This document shows positions 8,795 to 17,676 of a stretch of DNA of 64,000 nt, piece after piece (position 1 is the stretch's first letter; every line of letters starts with the position of its first letter). A program made the translations under genes and the position numbers. A model generated the notes under the pieces. That model saw only the letters and a list, made by a program, of their open reading frames with translations, searched no databases and was not told the DNA's origin. The DNA comes from Trinickia fusca. GTDB lineage: Bacteria; Pseudomonadota; Gammaproteobacteria; Burkholderiales; Burkholderiaceae. The stretch covers positions 62,001 to 126,000 of the forward strand of contig NZ_RBZV01000007.1 in the NCBI RefSeq assembly GCF_003628145.1, written 5' to 3'.

Positions 8795-10051
8795 TTATTG
8801 AACGAAGGCACTGATCGTGAAGTACGGTGCACTCGGGTCGGAGACGTCGAGGTAACCGAAGGTGCCGCCTGTGAAAATCATCTTGCCCGTTGCTGCAGAG
8901 CCGGCCGATGCGTTGGCGCTGCGCGTCGTCACGGTGCCGGGCAAGGCTTGCGTGAAGTCGAGATTGATAGCCGAGGCGAGCGACGTCTGCGATGCATTGA
9001 ACGGATCGAGCAGCGTTGCCTGCGTGCCTTCGAGCGCGGTCGTGCGATAGCCGAAGCTGCTGTCGACACCGACGTATTCGCCGTTTTGCGATCCGCTGGC
9101 AACTGCCGTTTGCGGCGCGAGCAGCGCAATACCTGATTCGTCGTCGGCTAGCGGCGTCTTCGGCGGCGAACCTGGCGGCGAGTAGATCGATGGATCAGCG
9201 GCACCCACGCGGATGAGGACCGGCACGAGCTGTCCGCGCAGCCGGCCGACGATCAGGATGCCCTGCGCTTGCGGACCAGAGACGGCTTGTGTCGGCGTGA
9301 CCTGTCCCGAGAATTGATCGGTTTCGAACGTCGGCGAGTCACTGCGAGCCTTGAACGTCGTGCCGGACTGACGGCACTGTCCGGCGTAAATTCCACCGTT
9401 GTCGCATTCGGTGAACGTGCCGTCGGCGTTGATCGTGAACGACGCATCGACAGCCACGGGCAGGAAGTTCTGCGACGGCACCTTGTGATAGCCGAGCATC
9501 GAATACTTACCGGCGATCTCGGCGAGGTTGGTCGATTGCTGCGAGAACGCGATGAACGGGTAGTACGGGAACGTCGTATCGGGCACCACGCCGACGCCTG
9601 CGACGCCCGCGAACTGAATCTCGGCGCCCGGTATCGCTCCGCCCACGACACCCTCGCCCACGAAAATGCGTGCGGGATGGTTGGGGTCGAGGCTCGCATT
9701 GCTGAGCCGGAACGCGCATTCGTTGAGCTTTTGCGTGGGCAGCAGTGTCTCGGGCGTCATGGTTCCGGACACCGTATTATTCGGCGGCGTTGCGCGCGTC
9801 GGCTGCACCGTGCCTGTCGTGACCGGGACCGGCGACGCGAGGTAAGTGATCTTGTACGTCAGCGCATTCGTATCGATCTGCACTTGCACGAGCTCGCCCG
9901 AGCCGCTGCCGCCCGTATAGACGGTGTTGTAGTCGAGCGTTTGCGGGCACAGGCGCGTCTCCACGGGTGCCGGCGGATCTCCGCCGCCGGTGCCGCAAGC
10001 CGAGAAGAGGAGGGTGGCCAGCGCCATCGACAGCAGGCAACGCCAATTCAT
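8795..10051 (-). CDS. DUF2957-like lipoprotein, paralogue B
   Basis: This is a 418-aa lipoprotein from the ATG at 10049-10051, chosen because CCAGGA precedes it and the lipobox LLFSAC (Cys19) then lies in a normal position; an upstream in-frame start at 10087 is unlikely. It is a paralogue of the protein at 10784-12385. Shared blocks include LCP-(T/Q)-x-LDY near the start, TGGSGSGE, G-x-GVVGGAIPGA-x-IQF, YYPFIAF and the C-terminal FFTI-x-AFVQ. The family resembles the DUF2957 proteins I associate with Burkholderiales (from memory, not checked). No enzymatic motif is seen; it is probably a lipid-anchored beta-rich surface or periplasmic protein. Confidence 0.78.
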   Translation of the reverse strand: MNWRCLLSMALATLLFSACGTGGGDPPAPVETRLCPQTLDYNTVYTGGSGSGELVQVQIDTNALTYKITYLASPVPVTTGTVQPTRATPPNNTVSGTMTPETLLPTQKLNECAFRLSNASLDPNHPARIFVGEGVVGGAIPGAEIQFAGVAGVGVVPDTTFPYYPFIAFSQQSTNLAEIAGKYSMLGYHKVPSQNFLPVAVDASFTINADGTFTECDNGGIYAGQCRQSGTTFKARSDSPTFETDQFSGQVTPTQAVSGPQAQGILIVGRLRGQLVPVLIRVGAADPSIYSPPGSPPKTPLADDESGIALLAPQTAVASGSQNGEYVGVDSSFGYRTTALEGTQATLLDPFNASQTSLASAINLDFTQALPGTVTTRSANASAGSAATGKMIFTGGTFGYLDVSDPSAPYFTISAFVQ

Positions 10052-10202
10052 AGGGAATCCTGGATAAATTTTCGTCGAGGGTGGCAACCGGCCATGGGGT
10101 CGGCCGGTTGCCGTGGAAGGCCCTAAGCGTCAGGCCAACTGTCGGATGGCAATGCGCTCGCCTTGTGGGGAGCGTCGCCTTCAGCGGTTAGTGCCGCTGG
10201 TG

Positions 10203-10700
10203 TTAATGCACCGTCAGATACGGGGTCGTCTGCAACGTGCCCGACACCGAACAACCACCGGACAGCAGCTGGTTGTGCAAGCCGATCAGCGTTTCCTTCG
10301 CCGTCGTGTTTTCGGTGATCGTGCCCGCGACCGGGGTCGGCCCGCAGGCGCCACCAAGCAGCGGCACGTTGACGTCGACGGCGACGTTGTGGAGCTGGAG
10401 GCCCGTCGTCGTCAGGACAGCACCCGTCCAGGGTAATCCGGTTCCGGTGACAGCGGAGCACAGGCTGTTGCCGCTGAACTTCGCGGACGTGATCGTGATT
10501 TCACCGGTGCTCGTGATGGTGCCGACCAGATTCGCCGTGCAACCGATCGTGATGCCCGACTTGCCGAGCGTCGTCGAGCCGGTCAAGCTGATTGCGCCTG
10601 CCGGTGCGACGGTGACCGCATAAGCGGGGGCCGCGGCGGCTGCCGCGACCAGCAATGCCAAAGCCGAACCTGCTACAGGGATGAGCTTACGCATATTCAT
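10203..10700 (-). CDS. PraB-like secreted protein
   Basis: This 165-aa protein has a Sec signal (MRKLIPVAGSALALLVAAAA...AYA) and a small Ser/Thr/Gly-rich beta domain with four Cys. The pattern after cleavage (GAISLTGSTTLGKSGITIGC) resembles the PraA/PraB family of Pseudomonas, small extracellular proteins linked to growth on alkanes and to biofilm matrix. The match is by pattern only. It lies between two paralogous lipoprotein genes on the same strand (83 bases after the first, 151 before the second), so it probably belongs to the same surface system with OmpW at the end. Confidence 0.6.
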   Translation of the reverse strand: MNMRKLIPVAGSALALLVAAAAAAPAYAVTVAPAGAISLTGSTTLGKSGITIGCTANLVGTITSTGEITITSAKFSGNSLCSAVTGTGLPWTGAVLTTTGLQLHNVAVDVNVPLLGGACGPTPVAGTITENTTAKETLIGLHNQLLSGGCSVSGTLQTTPYLTVH

Positions 10701-10783
10701 GGGTTTAACCTCATCAGGTTGATGGCATACATAACGACGGCCGGATGGCGCGGTACCGGCCGTACCTTGAAGCGCTACGAGAG

Positions 10784-12385
10784 TTACTGAACAAACGCGC
10801 CAATGGTGAAAAACGGATTCGGGGCGTTGGTGCCGTTCATTAGCAAGCCGAACACAGAGCCGGCTTTGATCAGCGCACCGGTGTCGCCGCTCTTGAAGAC
10901 GGCGGTGCTACCCGAGTTGAAGTTGTTCTCGGCGGTGACCTGCACGACTCCCGGTTGCGTCTGCGTGTAGTCGAGCGCGAAATTGGTGGCGGCGGTCGAC
11001 GTGAACGGATTCATGAACGCGGCGCTCGGGCTTTGGAATATCGTCGACGTGTAGTTCACACCTGCGTTGAACGTGCTCGCCTGATCGAGGCACGCACCTT
11101 CCGAGTACCCGCTCGCAGGCCCGTAGGCAGTGACCAGGCCACACGCCGTGACGCTGTTCGCACCGATGAAGGCGCCCTTGAACGCCGACGGTTGTACCGT
11201 GGCAACGGGGGATAGCAGTGAGATGCCGATCTGGTCGTCGAGTGTCGAGGTCGAGATATCCGCGCCTGCATGTGCATACCCGACGCGGATGATCACGGGA
11301 ACAGCTTGCCCGTTCAGGTTGCCGACGATCATGAGACCGTGAGCCGCATTCGGCGTGTATGACTGCTGCAGCAAGCCGCCGCCGACGGCAGGATAGAGCG
11401 GGCCGCTCGGGGGCTGGGGGGCAGGTAAAGTTCCGCTCACGAATACGTTGTCTGGCGACCCGTCGGTATTGGTTCGCAAGGTCCAGTTGCCGCCCGTCGA
11501 GACGCAGGCGTTGGGCGCCTGTGCAGCGTCGGGCGCGCACGACCCGTCCGCCTTGAACGTCTGCGAAGTCTGGATCGCATCGACTTGCCAACCCAGGGGC
11601 GCAGGCGCAGGATTGTCGGGCGTGGTTTGGAATAGGCCGCCCTCGGGCGTAAAGCGAATGCCGAGCTCGTTGTAATCGCCGGCCACCTTCGAGAAGTCGG
11701 TGATCGTGTTCGTGAAGGCGATGAACGGGTAATAGTCGAACGTCTTGCTCGGAACGACACCGGCGTTGAACCCGGGAATGATCGGCACGCCGTTGAACTG
11801 AATGGTCGCGCCCGGAATGCCACCTCCGACGATCCCGTTCCCGACATACAGCACGGGCGGGTCTTGCGGATTGACCGTGATCGCGTAGCTGCCGTCGGCA
11901 GTCTGACCGTTCTTCAGCACGAACGCGCAGCGGTTTTGCTCGGCAGTCGGCAGCGTGAGCGGTGTGCTCGTGTGACCGTTGGAGTCGGTCAGCTGATAGA
12001 GGTTGGCGTTCACGAAGTCACCCGTGATCGTCATGCCCGCACGCGTGTTGTTGACCTGCCCGCTTGATGTCGGCACCTCCGACTCGACGAACGTCATCTG
12101 GTATTGCTTCTTCGACGTATCGAACTTCACGCGAATGTATTCGCCGCTGCCCGAGCCGCCCGTGAACGTCGTGCTGTAGTCGAGCGAGGTCGGACACAGC
12201 TGCGTGGGAGGATCGGGGCGCGTCGTGGCGCTGGCGCTGCCGCAGGTCGCGCCTGAACACGGGGCGACGGCGATGGCCGCAGGATTGTCCGACGAGCCGC
12301 TGCCGCAGCCGCCCAGCAGGGTGGCCAACGCCAACGTACTCGCCGCCGCGGCAGCGATGGACTGGCCACGTGCAAATGGCACCAT
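10784..12385 (-). CDS. DUF2957-like lipoprotein, paralogue A
   Basis: This is a 533-aa lipoprotein with signal peptide and lipobox LLGGC (Cys27), then a low-complexity linker rich in Ser/Ala/Pro and a beta-rich body. It shares LCPTSLDY, TGGSGSGE, G-x-GIVGGGIPGATIQF, YYPFIAF and a C-terminal FFTIGAFVQ with the 418-aa protein at 8795-10051. It is about 115 aa longer because of inserts near 250-310 (Asn/Gly/Pro-rich). It is the promoter-proximal gene of the putative four-gene unit lipoprotein A, PraB-like, lipoprotein B, OmpW. The function is unknown. Confidence 0.78.
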   Translation of the reverse strand: MVPFARGQSIAAAAASTLALATLLGGCGSGSSDNPAAIAVAPCSGATCGSASATTRPDPPTQLCPTSLDYSTTFTGGSGSGEYIRVKFDTSKKQYQMTFVESEVPTSSGQVNNTRAGMTITGDFVNANLYQLTDSNGHTSTPLTLPTAEQNRCAFVLKNGQTADGSYAITVNPQDPPVLYVGNGIVGGGIPGATIQFNGVPIIPGFNAGVVPSKTFDYYPFIAFTNTITDFSKVAGDYNELGIRFTPEGGLFQTTPDNPAPAPLGWQVDAIQTSQTFKADGSCAPDAAQAPNACVSTGGNWTLRTNTDGSPDNVFVSGTLPAPQPPSGPLYPAVGGGLLQQSYTPNAAHGLMIVGNLNGQAVPVIIRVGYAHAGADISTSTLDDQIGISLLSPVATVQPSAFKGAFIGANSVTACGLVTAYGPASGYSEGACLDQASTFNAGVNYTSTIFQSPSAAFMNPFTSTAATNFALDYTQTQPGVVQVTAENNFNSGSTAVFKSGDTGALIKAGSVFGLLMNGTNAPNPFFTIGAFVQ

Positions 12386-12861
12386 TCTCGTCTCCTCGTA
12401 TGTCCGCCGAACGCGTCGGCTGTTCTTAATTCAATTCGGATTCTCGGTCGGCGTAAGTTACGGTCACGGTTCGATCCGTGTAAATAGAGACGCAGGTCCA
12501 AACAGCTTTAAACGCGATAAATCATAAATATCTGGCTTTCGCGTGTGCGTTTTAAACGTAAGGCATGGAGAGTTTCCAATATTTTCAAATTTTTTTTCGA
12601 AGAAAAATAAATCAAAAAATATGCGAAATAAATCGTCGATCTACGCGGGATATGGCTTGGCATCGCCACCTGGATGGCTCGGGCGATCTTTCTGTCGCGT
12701 GGCTGAACAGGCCGGAAAGAATGACTCGAACAGCGGACACCCAGCGCAAGCGAGCAAAGGTGCAACCGGTGCAATAGGCCCAGTTATTTTTCCGGGATTT
12801 TCGTGCGGTAAGGTGTCAGGAATGGTGCAACCTAAATCATTGAATGATCGCGGAGAATGTC
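12386..12861. other. Divergent intergenic region, AT-rich
   Basis: There is no supported gene here. The stretch separates the minus-strand lipoprotein operon from the plus-strand glycosyltransferase and must hold both promoters. Positions 12571-12625 are strikingly AT-rich, with an 8-T run followed by cgaagaaaaa and further A runs, which could be intrinsically bent DNA or an UP-element. The short frames crossing it have no ribosome site or recognisable product. Confidence 0.6.
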
Positions 12862-13725
12862 ATGACGTCCGTCAGCGTGGTAATCCCGACGCGCAATCGC
12901 CCCGAGAAACTGCAGCGATGCCTGACCGCGCTGGCGAGAGCTCGTGGGCAAATCGAATTCGACGTGGTGGTCTGCGACTCGACGCCGGACCCCGACGTTC
13001 GGCGCAAGGTCGCCGAGGTCTGCTCCGGCTTCGGTTTCGCGAGGCTGCGATTTCATGACGGCAACAACGTCGCCGCAGCACGCAACTTCTGCGCTCGTTC
13101 GGCGGAAACCGATCTCATCGTCAACGTCGACGACGACATTCAGGTGGAGCCTGGTGCGATCCAGCGGCTGTTCGACGCCTACGAGGCAGCAGACGGCCAT
13201 CGCGTCGTGGCGGGCAGCGTACGGTGGGGAGAGCGTTGGAGCTGCCCGGTCGTGATGCGGTCCATCGGGTACGGGCGCGCTGCGGCACCGGGCGAGTCGC
13301 CAGACTTCCTGATCGGTGCGTTCTTCATCTACGCACGCAAGCTGGCGCTGGCCAAGCCCTGGAACGAAGGCATCCGAACGTCCGACGATCGATTCATGGG
13401 AGCGCTATGGCGCAGCAATGGTGTGCGCCTGCTGTTCGAGCCGTCGGCGCGCGCCGTGCACGACCCTGAACACGTCAAATACGGCGTCGAACACCAGAGC
13501 TCGCACATCTACGTGAACCTGTTCGACGCCGTGATCGCCAACCCGCGGCCGCTGCGCGCGCTGTCGTACGAATTGCTCGGGTTCATATGGGGGGCGAAGG
13601 GCGCGATCCGGTCGGGCCCGAATCTGCTGCGCTTCTTCACGGCCTGGGGCAAGGGGCATCGTGCGTTGCTGCGCGATTACCGCTATCTGAGCCGCCTCGT
13701 GGCCGACAGGCTGCCGCCGCCGTAA
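12862..13725 (+). CDS. Family 2 glycosyltransferase
   Basis: This is a 287-aa GT-A fold protein from the ATG at 12862, chosen because gcggaga stands 5-10 bases ahead; an in-frame ATG at 12844 has no SD. The N-terminus (SVSVVIPTRNRPEKLQRCL) is the nucleotide-sugar binding start of GT2 enzymes, NNVAAARNFC follows, and the metal-binding DxD-type site is VNVDDDIQ. The C-terminal part (about 215-285) is amphipathic and basic, suggesting membrane attachment. It would transfer a sugar from an activated donor to a glycan or lipid acceptor; neither is known. No other polysaccharide genes are adjacent. Confidence 0.82.
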   Translation: MTSVSVVIPTRNRPEKLQRCLTALARARGQIEFDVVVCDSTPDPDVRRKVAEVCSGFGFARLRFHDGNNVAAARNFCARSAETDLIVNVDDDIQVEPGAIQRLFDAYEAADGHRVVAGSVRWGERWSCPVVMRSIGYGRAAAPGESPDFLIGAFFIYARKLALAKPWNEGIRTSDDRFMGALWRSNGVRLLFEPSARAVHDPEHVKYGVEHQSSHIYVNLFDAVIANPRPLRALSYELLGFIWGAKGAIRSGPNLLRFFTAWGKGHRALLRDYRYLSRLVADRLPPP

Positions 13726-13746
13726 GCGACGATCGCGAGCGGCCGT

Positions 13747-14379
13747 TCAGCGCAGTTGTGCCGCGGCGACGAACAGCACCATGCTGCCGATGGCGCCGTC
13801 GAGCACACGCCAAGCCGAGGCATTGCGGAACCACGGGGCCAACAAGCGCGCGCCGTAGCCGAGGGCCGCGAACCACAACGCACTCACGCACATGGCACCG
13901 AGTGCGAACGCCACACGTGCGCCTTGCGGCTCGCGTGCGCCGGCCGTACCGATCAGCAGCACGACGTCGACGTAAACGTGCGGGTTCAGCCACGTGAAGG
14001 CCAATGTCATCAGGACTACCGACCAAGCGCGTTGCCGTGGCACGTTCTGCGAACCTGCCCCCGCGTCGACCTCGAGTATTGCGTGCCCGGGCCGCCATGC
14101 GCGGCGCAACGTCGAGAAGCCGAACCACGCGAGGTAAGCGAGGCCTGCGTACAGCACGAGTTCGACGAAGCGCGGATAGCGTGCCGCGAGCGCGGACGCG
14201 CCGCCCACGCCGGCGGCGATCAGGATCAGGTCCGACAACGTACAGATCGCGACGATCTTGCCGACGTGCGAACGCATGATGCCTTGACGCAGGACGAATC
14301 CGTTTTGCGCGCCAATAGTGACGATCAGCGACGCGGACAGCGCGGCGCCATGAGAGAAGGCGATCCAATTCCAGTTCAT
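13747..14379 (-). CDS. argO: LysE/ArgO-family amino-acid exporter
   Basis: This 210-aa, six-helix inner-membrane protein begins MNWNWIAFSHGAALSASLIVTIGAQNGF in pieces typical of LysE/ArgO, with the conserved IGAQNGFVLRQG motif and TWLNPHVYVDVVLLIG in the central helix. It exports arginine, lysine or toxic analogues such as canavanine. It is transcribed away from an ArgP-like activator 98 bases away, the usual regulatory pairing. The shared intergenic region holds an 8-bp inverted repeat next to its start. Confidence 0.88.
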   Translation of the reverse strand: MNWNWIAFSHGAALSASLIVTIGAQNGFVLRQGIMRSHVGKIVAICTLSDLILIAAGVGGASALAARYPRFVELVLYAGLAYLAWFGFSTLRRAWRPGHAILEVDAGAGSQNVPRQRAWSVVLMTLAFTWLNPHVYVDVVLLIGTAGAREPQGARVAFALGAMCVSALWFAALGYGARLLAPWFRNASAWRVLDGAIGSMVLFVAAAQLR

Positions 14380-14419
14380 GACTAACGACGGTGGACGGTT
14401 TATGCGAAAGACGTTAGTC
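14380..14419. promoter_or_regulatory. Inverted repeat in the argO-argP divergent promoter
   Basis: gactaacg (14380-14387) and cgttagtc (14412-14419) form perfect 8-bp arms 24 bases apart, ending right at the argO start codon. A second dyad, ttatgc/gcataa, lies at 14400-14439. Either could be part of an ArgP (LysR-type) site or a leader hairpin of argO. This is inferred from position and symmetry only. Confidence 0.4.
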
Positions 14420-14477
14420 TGCGGGCTCGAGGTGCATAAGAAAAGCTAATAAGCCTAAGGCAGATTAAGGAAAATTC

Positions 14478-15377
14478 ATGCTGGACTACGCCTTGCTCGA
14501 TGCGCTTGCGGCGGTCGTGCGCCACGGTTCATTCGATCGAGCGGCGAGTGAGCTGAACGTCACGCCGTCCGCCGTATCGCAGCGCGTGAAGCTGTTGGAG
14601 GAGCGTATCGGCAGCGTGCTCGTCAAGCGAGGGCAGCCGTGTGTCGCTACCGCGTCGGGCGCGTTGCTGTGCCGGCATACGGAGCGCGTGCGTCTGCTCG
14701 AGGCCGAACTGACCGGGCAGATGCCGTCTCTGCCGGGCGGCGGCGGGCTCGGGCAGTCTTGGCCCACGCTCCGGGTGGCCGTCAACGACGACAGCGTGGG
14801 TACTTGGTTCGTCGACGCTGTGGCAGAGTTTTGCGTCGAGCGGCAGACACTGCTCGACCTCGTCATCGACGATCAGGACCACACGGCGCAACGGATTCGC
14901 GACGGCAGCGTGCAAGGCGCAGTCACGACGCAAGCCGAACCCGTGCAGGGGTGCCGCTCGACGCGGCTCGGCCGGATGCGCTATCTGGCCGTGTGCTCAC
15001 CCGCGTTCTTTTCTCGGTACTTCGCGAGTGGTGTCAACCGCGAATCGTTCAGACGTGCCCCGTGCGTGGTCTTCAATCCGAAAGATGAGCTGCAAAAGCG
15101 CTTCGTGCGCCGGGTCACGCGCGCCGAGGTCGATCCGCCGCAACATTGGATGCCGCACGTGGGCGGGTTTCTGCGCGCGTGCGTGACGGGGCTCGGCTGG
15201 GGCATGTGCCCAACGCAAATGATCGCCGGGCCGCTGGCGGCCGGCGAACTCGTGGAACTGCTGCCGGGCCGCCACCTCGATGTCGACCTGTATTGGCAAA
15301 GCTGGCGCCTGTCGATCGGCTGGCTCGATGACTTCGGCGCCGTGCTGAAAAAGCGGGCCAGCGAGTTTCTAGGCTGA
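14478..15377 (+). CDS. argP: ArgP/LysG-type LysR transcriptional activator
   Basis: This 299-aa LysR-family protein has a winged HTH at residues 1-60 (FDRAASELNVTPSAVSQRVK) and a type 2 periplasmic-binding-like effector domain from about 90 to 295. The N-terminus MLDYALLDALAAVVRHGSFD is characteristic of the ArgP/IciA/LysG group that senses lysine and arginine and controls exporter genes. Divergent placement against argO supports this. It is a few residues longer than E. coli ArgP, owing to a Gly-rich insert near 88-94. Confidence 0.87.
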   Translation: MLDYALLDALAAVVRHGSFDRAASELNVTPSAVSQRVKLLEERIGSVLVKRGQPCVATASGALLCRHTERVRLLEAELTGQMPSLPGGGGLGQSWPTLRVAVNDDSVGTWFVDAVAEFCVERQTLLDLVIDDQDHTAQRIRDGSVQGAVTTQAEPVQGCRSTRLGRMRYLAVCSPAFFSRYFASGVNRESFRRAPCVVFNPKDELQKRFVRRVTRAEVDPPQHWMPHVGGFLRACVTGLGWGMCPTQMIAGPLAAGELVELLPGRHLDVDLYWQSWRLSIGWLDDFGAVLKKRASEFLG

Positions 15378-15599
15378 AGCCGGATCCAGGCTAGCTGTCG
15401 TGCGGTGCGTGTAAGGGCTGGTAACGCGGATGGGTCGCGCGTAAACCCTCAATTAGCCGATCTTTTTTCGTTTTGCGACGGGGCCTCTGGCAACATAGAG
15501 TGCGCTGTCTAAATTATGCCGCCCGCGCCAAGTCCGACGGGCGCCTTGCGCTCCACGAACACCCACGTTACCTCTACTTACCGGCGTATTCCGCATCTT

Positions 15600-16175
15600 A
15601 TGGTTTCGAACGTTGAAAGCGCCCGCCGGGCAGCCGACCTGGGCGGCAAAATCCGCGCGCTGCGGCATCGGCTCAGACGGACGCTCGATGAAACGGCTAC
15701 GGCGGCCGGCATTTCGAAGCCGTTTCTCTCACAGGTCGAACGCGGGCTGGCCACGCCCTCGCTGACGTCGCTGGCTGGCATTGCGAGCGCGCTCGGCGTG
15801 ACGCTGCAATATTTCGTCGAGACGCCGAGCGAGGAGCGTTCGGTGCGCCGTGCGGAGCAGCTGCGCTTCTTCAGCTTCGCCGATTCGGCCAATTTATTCG
15901 CACGACTGACGAATTCATCGGTGGGCAGTCAGCTGGAGAGCATCTTCGTCCGCTTGCCGGCCGGGCAGTCGTCGGCAGCGGAGGTGACGACGCACGCCGG
16001 CGAAGAGTTTCTGTACGTGATTTCCGGTGAGATGTCGCTCACGCTCGAAGGCAAGACCTTCGAGCTGCATGCCGGCGACAGCGCACATTACGAGTCGACG
16101 GTGCCCCATAGCTGGGCCAATACGGGCGATGTCGAAGCGACGCTCGTCTGGGTCGGTACGCCGCGTTTGTTCTAA
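15600..16175 (+). CDS. XRE-family HTH regulator with C-terminal cupin domain
   Basis: The protein is 191 aa from the ATG at 15600; in-frame upstream starts would add a leader unlike the family. Residues about 15-70 are an XRE HTH (LDETATAAGISKPFLSQVER), and residues about 118-188 a cupin_2 beta-barrel (HAGEEFLYVISGEMSLTLEG...HYESTVPHSWAN) that would bind a small effector or metal. This is the SinR/PuuR-like architecture used to control amine, amino-acid or antibiotic-response genes. The next gene converges on it (14 bases), so its target is not obvious from the locus. Confidence 0.85.
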   Translation: MVSNVESARRAADLGGKIRALRHRLRRTLDETATAAGISKPFLSQVERGLATPSLTSLAGIASALGVTLQYFVETPSEERSVRRAEQLRFFSFADSANLFARLTNSSVGSQLESIFVRLPAGQSSAAEVTTHAGEEFLYVISGEMSLTLEGKTFELHAGDSAHYESTVPHSWANTGDVEATLVWVGTPRLF

Positions 16176-16189
16176 AGCATCGAACTCGC

Positions 16190-17038
16190 CTACCGGCTGT
16201 TCTTTGCGCGGCCTTCGGGTAGCGCGCCGACGCGCTCGATCAATGCGATCCCCGCTGCGGGATTACGTGTTTTGAAGCCGCTGATCACATACAGGAATAC
16301 ATCGCGGCTCGTGGCTTCGGGTGGTGCATCGACGACCGTTTCCAGATCATCGGGTGCCGAGCCCGAGGCCCATCGATGGAGGCGCGCCGCCCACTGGTCG
16401 AGCGCCGCCTCGTCGTAGCCACGCTCGTTTGCTTCAACCGTGCCCATGATGCGCGCGTAAACGAATGGTGCCGTGACGTCGGCGATCTGCGGATAGGGGC
16501 CGTCGGCCGACACCACGACGGCGACGCCATGCTCGCGCACGAGCGCGACGAACTCCGGATGCTTGAAGCTGTCGTGCCGCACTTCGACGGCATGGCGGAT
16601 TGCATGGCCCTCCACGCGCTTGGGCAGCAAGCGCAGGAACGCATCGAAATCCTCGGCATCGAACTGCTTGGTTGTCGGGAACTGCCAGTTGATCGGGCCG
16701 AGCTTGTCCTTCAGCTCCGTCACGCCGCTTGCGAAAAATCGTTCGATCGAGTCTTGCGCTTCGGCCAGTACGCGCCGATGCGTGGCGTAGCGCGGCGCCT
16801 TCAGCGAGAACACGAAGTCGTCGGGCGTTTCATCGTGCCACTTGATGAAGCTCGCGGGCTTCTGCGAGCCGTAGAACGTGCCGTTGATTTCGATCGAGGT
16901 GAGCTTGCGGCTCGCGTATTCGAGCTCGCGCTTTTGTGTGAGGCCGGGCGGGTAGAACGGCCCGCGCCAGGGTTCGTAGGTCCAGCCGCCGATGCCGATG
17001 CGTATCCTGGGCGTTGCCGATGCAGTGCGCAGTGTCAT
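16190..17038 (-). CDS. DUF72 (YecE-like) protein
   Basis: This 282-aa protein has the DUF72 pattern of a TIM-barrel fold: IGIGGWTYEPWRGPFYPPG at the N-terminus, the YASRKLTSIEINGTFYGSQ strand-helix unit, FVFSLKAPRYATH, and LGPINWQFP. The biochemical function of the family is not established. The length is normal. It is a single gene ending 14 bases from the convergent XRE-cupin gene. Confidence 0.85.
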   Translation of the reverse strand: MTLRTASATPRIRIGIGGWTYEPWRGPFYPPGLTQKRELEYASRKLTSIEINGTFYGSQKPASFIKWHDETPDDFVFSLKAPRYATHRRVLAEAQDSIERFFASGVTELKDKLGPINWQFPTTKQFDAEDFDAFLRLLPKRVEGHAIRHAVEVRHDSFKHPEFVALVREHGVAVVVSADGPYPQIADVTAPFVYARIMGTVEANERGYDEAALDQWAARLHRWASGSAPDDLETVVDAPPEATSRDVFLYVISGFKTRNPAAGIALIERVGALPEGRAKNSR

Positions 17039-17173
17039 GGTGGGTCGCCGAGCGTTTCGGTTGTCAGTGGCGCAAGCACGCAGACTGACTCGCGCCGTCG
17101 AGGCGACATGATACTAGGCGCTGCCCCCATCTTCACGACAGGCCTGACGGCGCAGGCAGTGTCCGCGAAGCGT

Positions 17174-17199
17174 CCTACCCCTGCGGCCGCAGGGGTAGG
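17174..17199. repeat. 26-bp perfect palindrome
   Basis: Arms cctacccctgcgg and ccgcaggggtagg form an uninterrupted 26-bp palindrome centred on gcggccgc. It begins 11 bases beyond the stop of the small periplasmic protein gene. There is no T run on either side, so it is not a standard intrinsic terminator. It may be a cruciform-forming element, a protein-binding site or a Rho-dependent 3' end barrier. Confidence 0.8.
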
Positions 17200-17210
17200 T
17201 CAAAAGAACC

Positions 17211-17486
17211 TCAGTTGCCAGCGCCAGGCATTTCACCGTGCGCGGCTGCATATCGCTCGGCCTGCTCGAGCTCGGCATGGGCTTGCGCGAAGGCTTGTCG
17301 CGCTTTCCACATGTGCCCGCCGAAGTTATGGACATTATCTTTGTGCATGCTTTCCGTGAGGCTCATGCCGTCATCTGCCGCTTTATAGGCTTCACGGACA
17401 CGCACGGGATCGTAGGTGGTCTGTGCGAAAACGGACATCGTGGTGCAAGCGGCAATCAGGCCGACGAACAGTGCAGCTTTCTTCAT
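17211..17486 (-). CDS. Small exported protein of unknown function
   Basis: This is a 91-aa protein starting at the ATG 17484-17486, which has AGAGAAAG upstream and gives a clean signal peptide (MKKAALFVGLIAACTTMSVFA-Q). The mature 70 residues are helical and His/Met/Ala-rich (HKDNVHNFGGHMWKARQAFA). The two His and Met clusters could bind metal, but this is a guess. A longer frame back to 17585 lacks a ribosome site. It is monocistronic. Confidence 0.65.
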   Translation of the reverse strand: MKKAALFVGLIAACTTMSVFAQTTYDPVRVREAYKAADDGMSLTESMHKDNVHNFGGHMWKARQAFAQAHAELEQAERYAAAHGEMPGAGN

Positions 17487-17676
17487 GGTGCTTTCTCTCA
17501 GACTCTCATAGGGGTATGCGCGCGAAGATCCCGCACGCCGAACAGTTGAGCCAATCGTTTGTGCTCCTATGCAAGAACGCGCCAATGCAAAAACTGTTGA
17601 CTGATGGATTGTTACTAAGTGTCACTCTGGAATGGCCATCGCTCGGCTGCCATAGATGAGTGGGGTGCCCCTCGCC

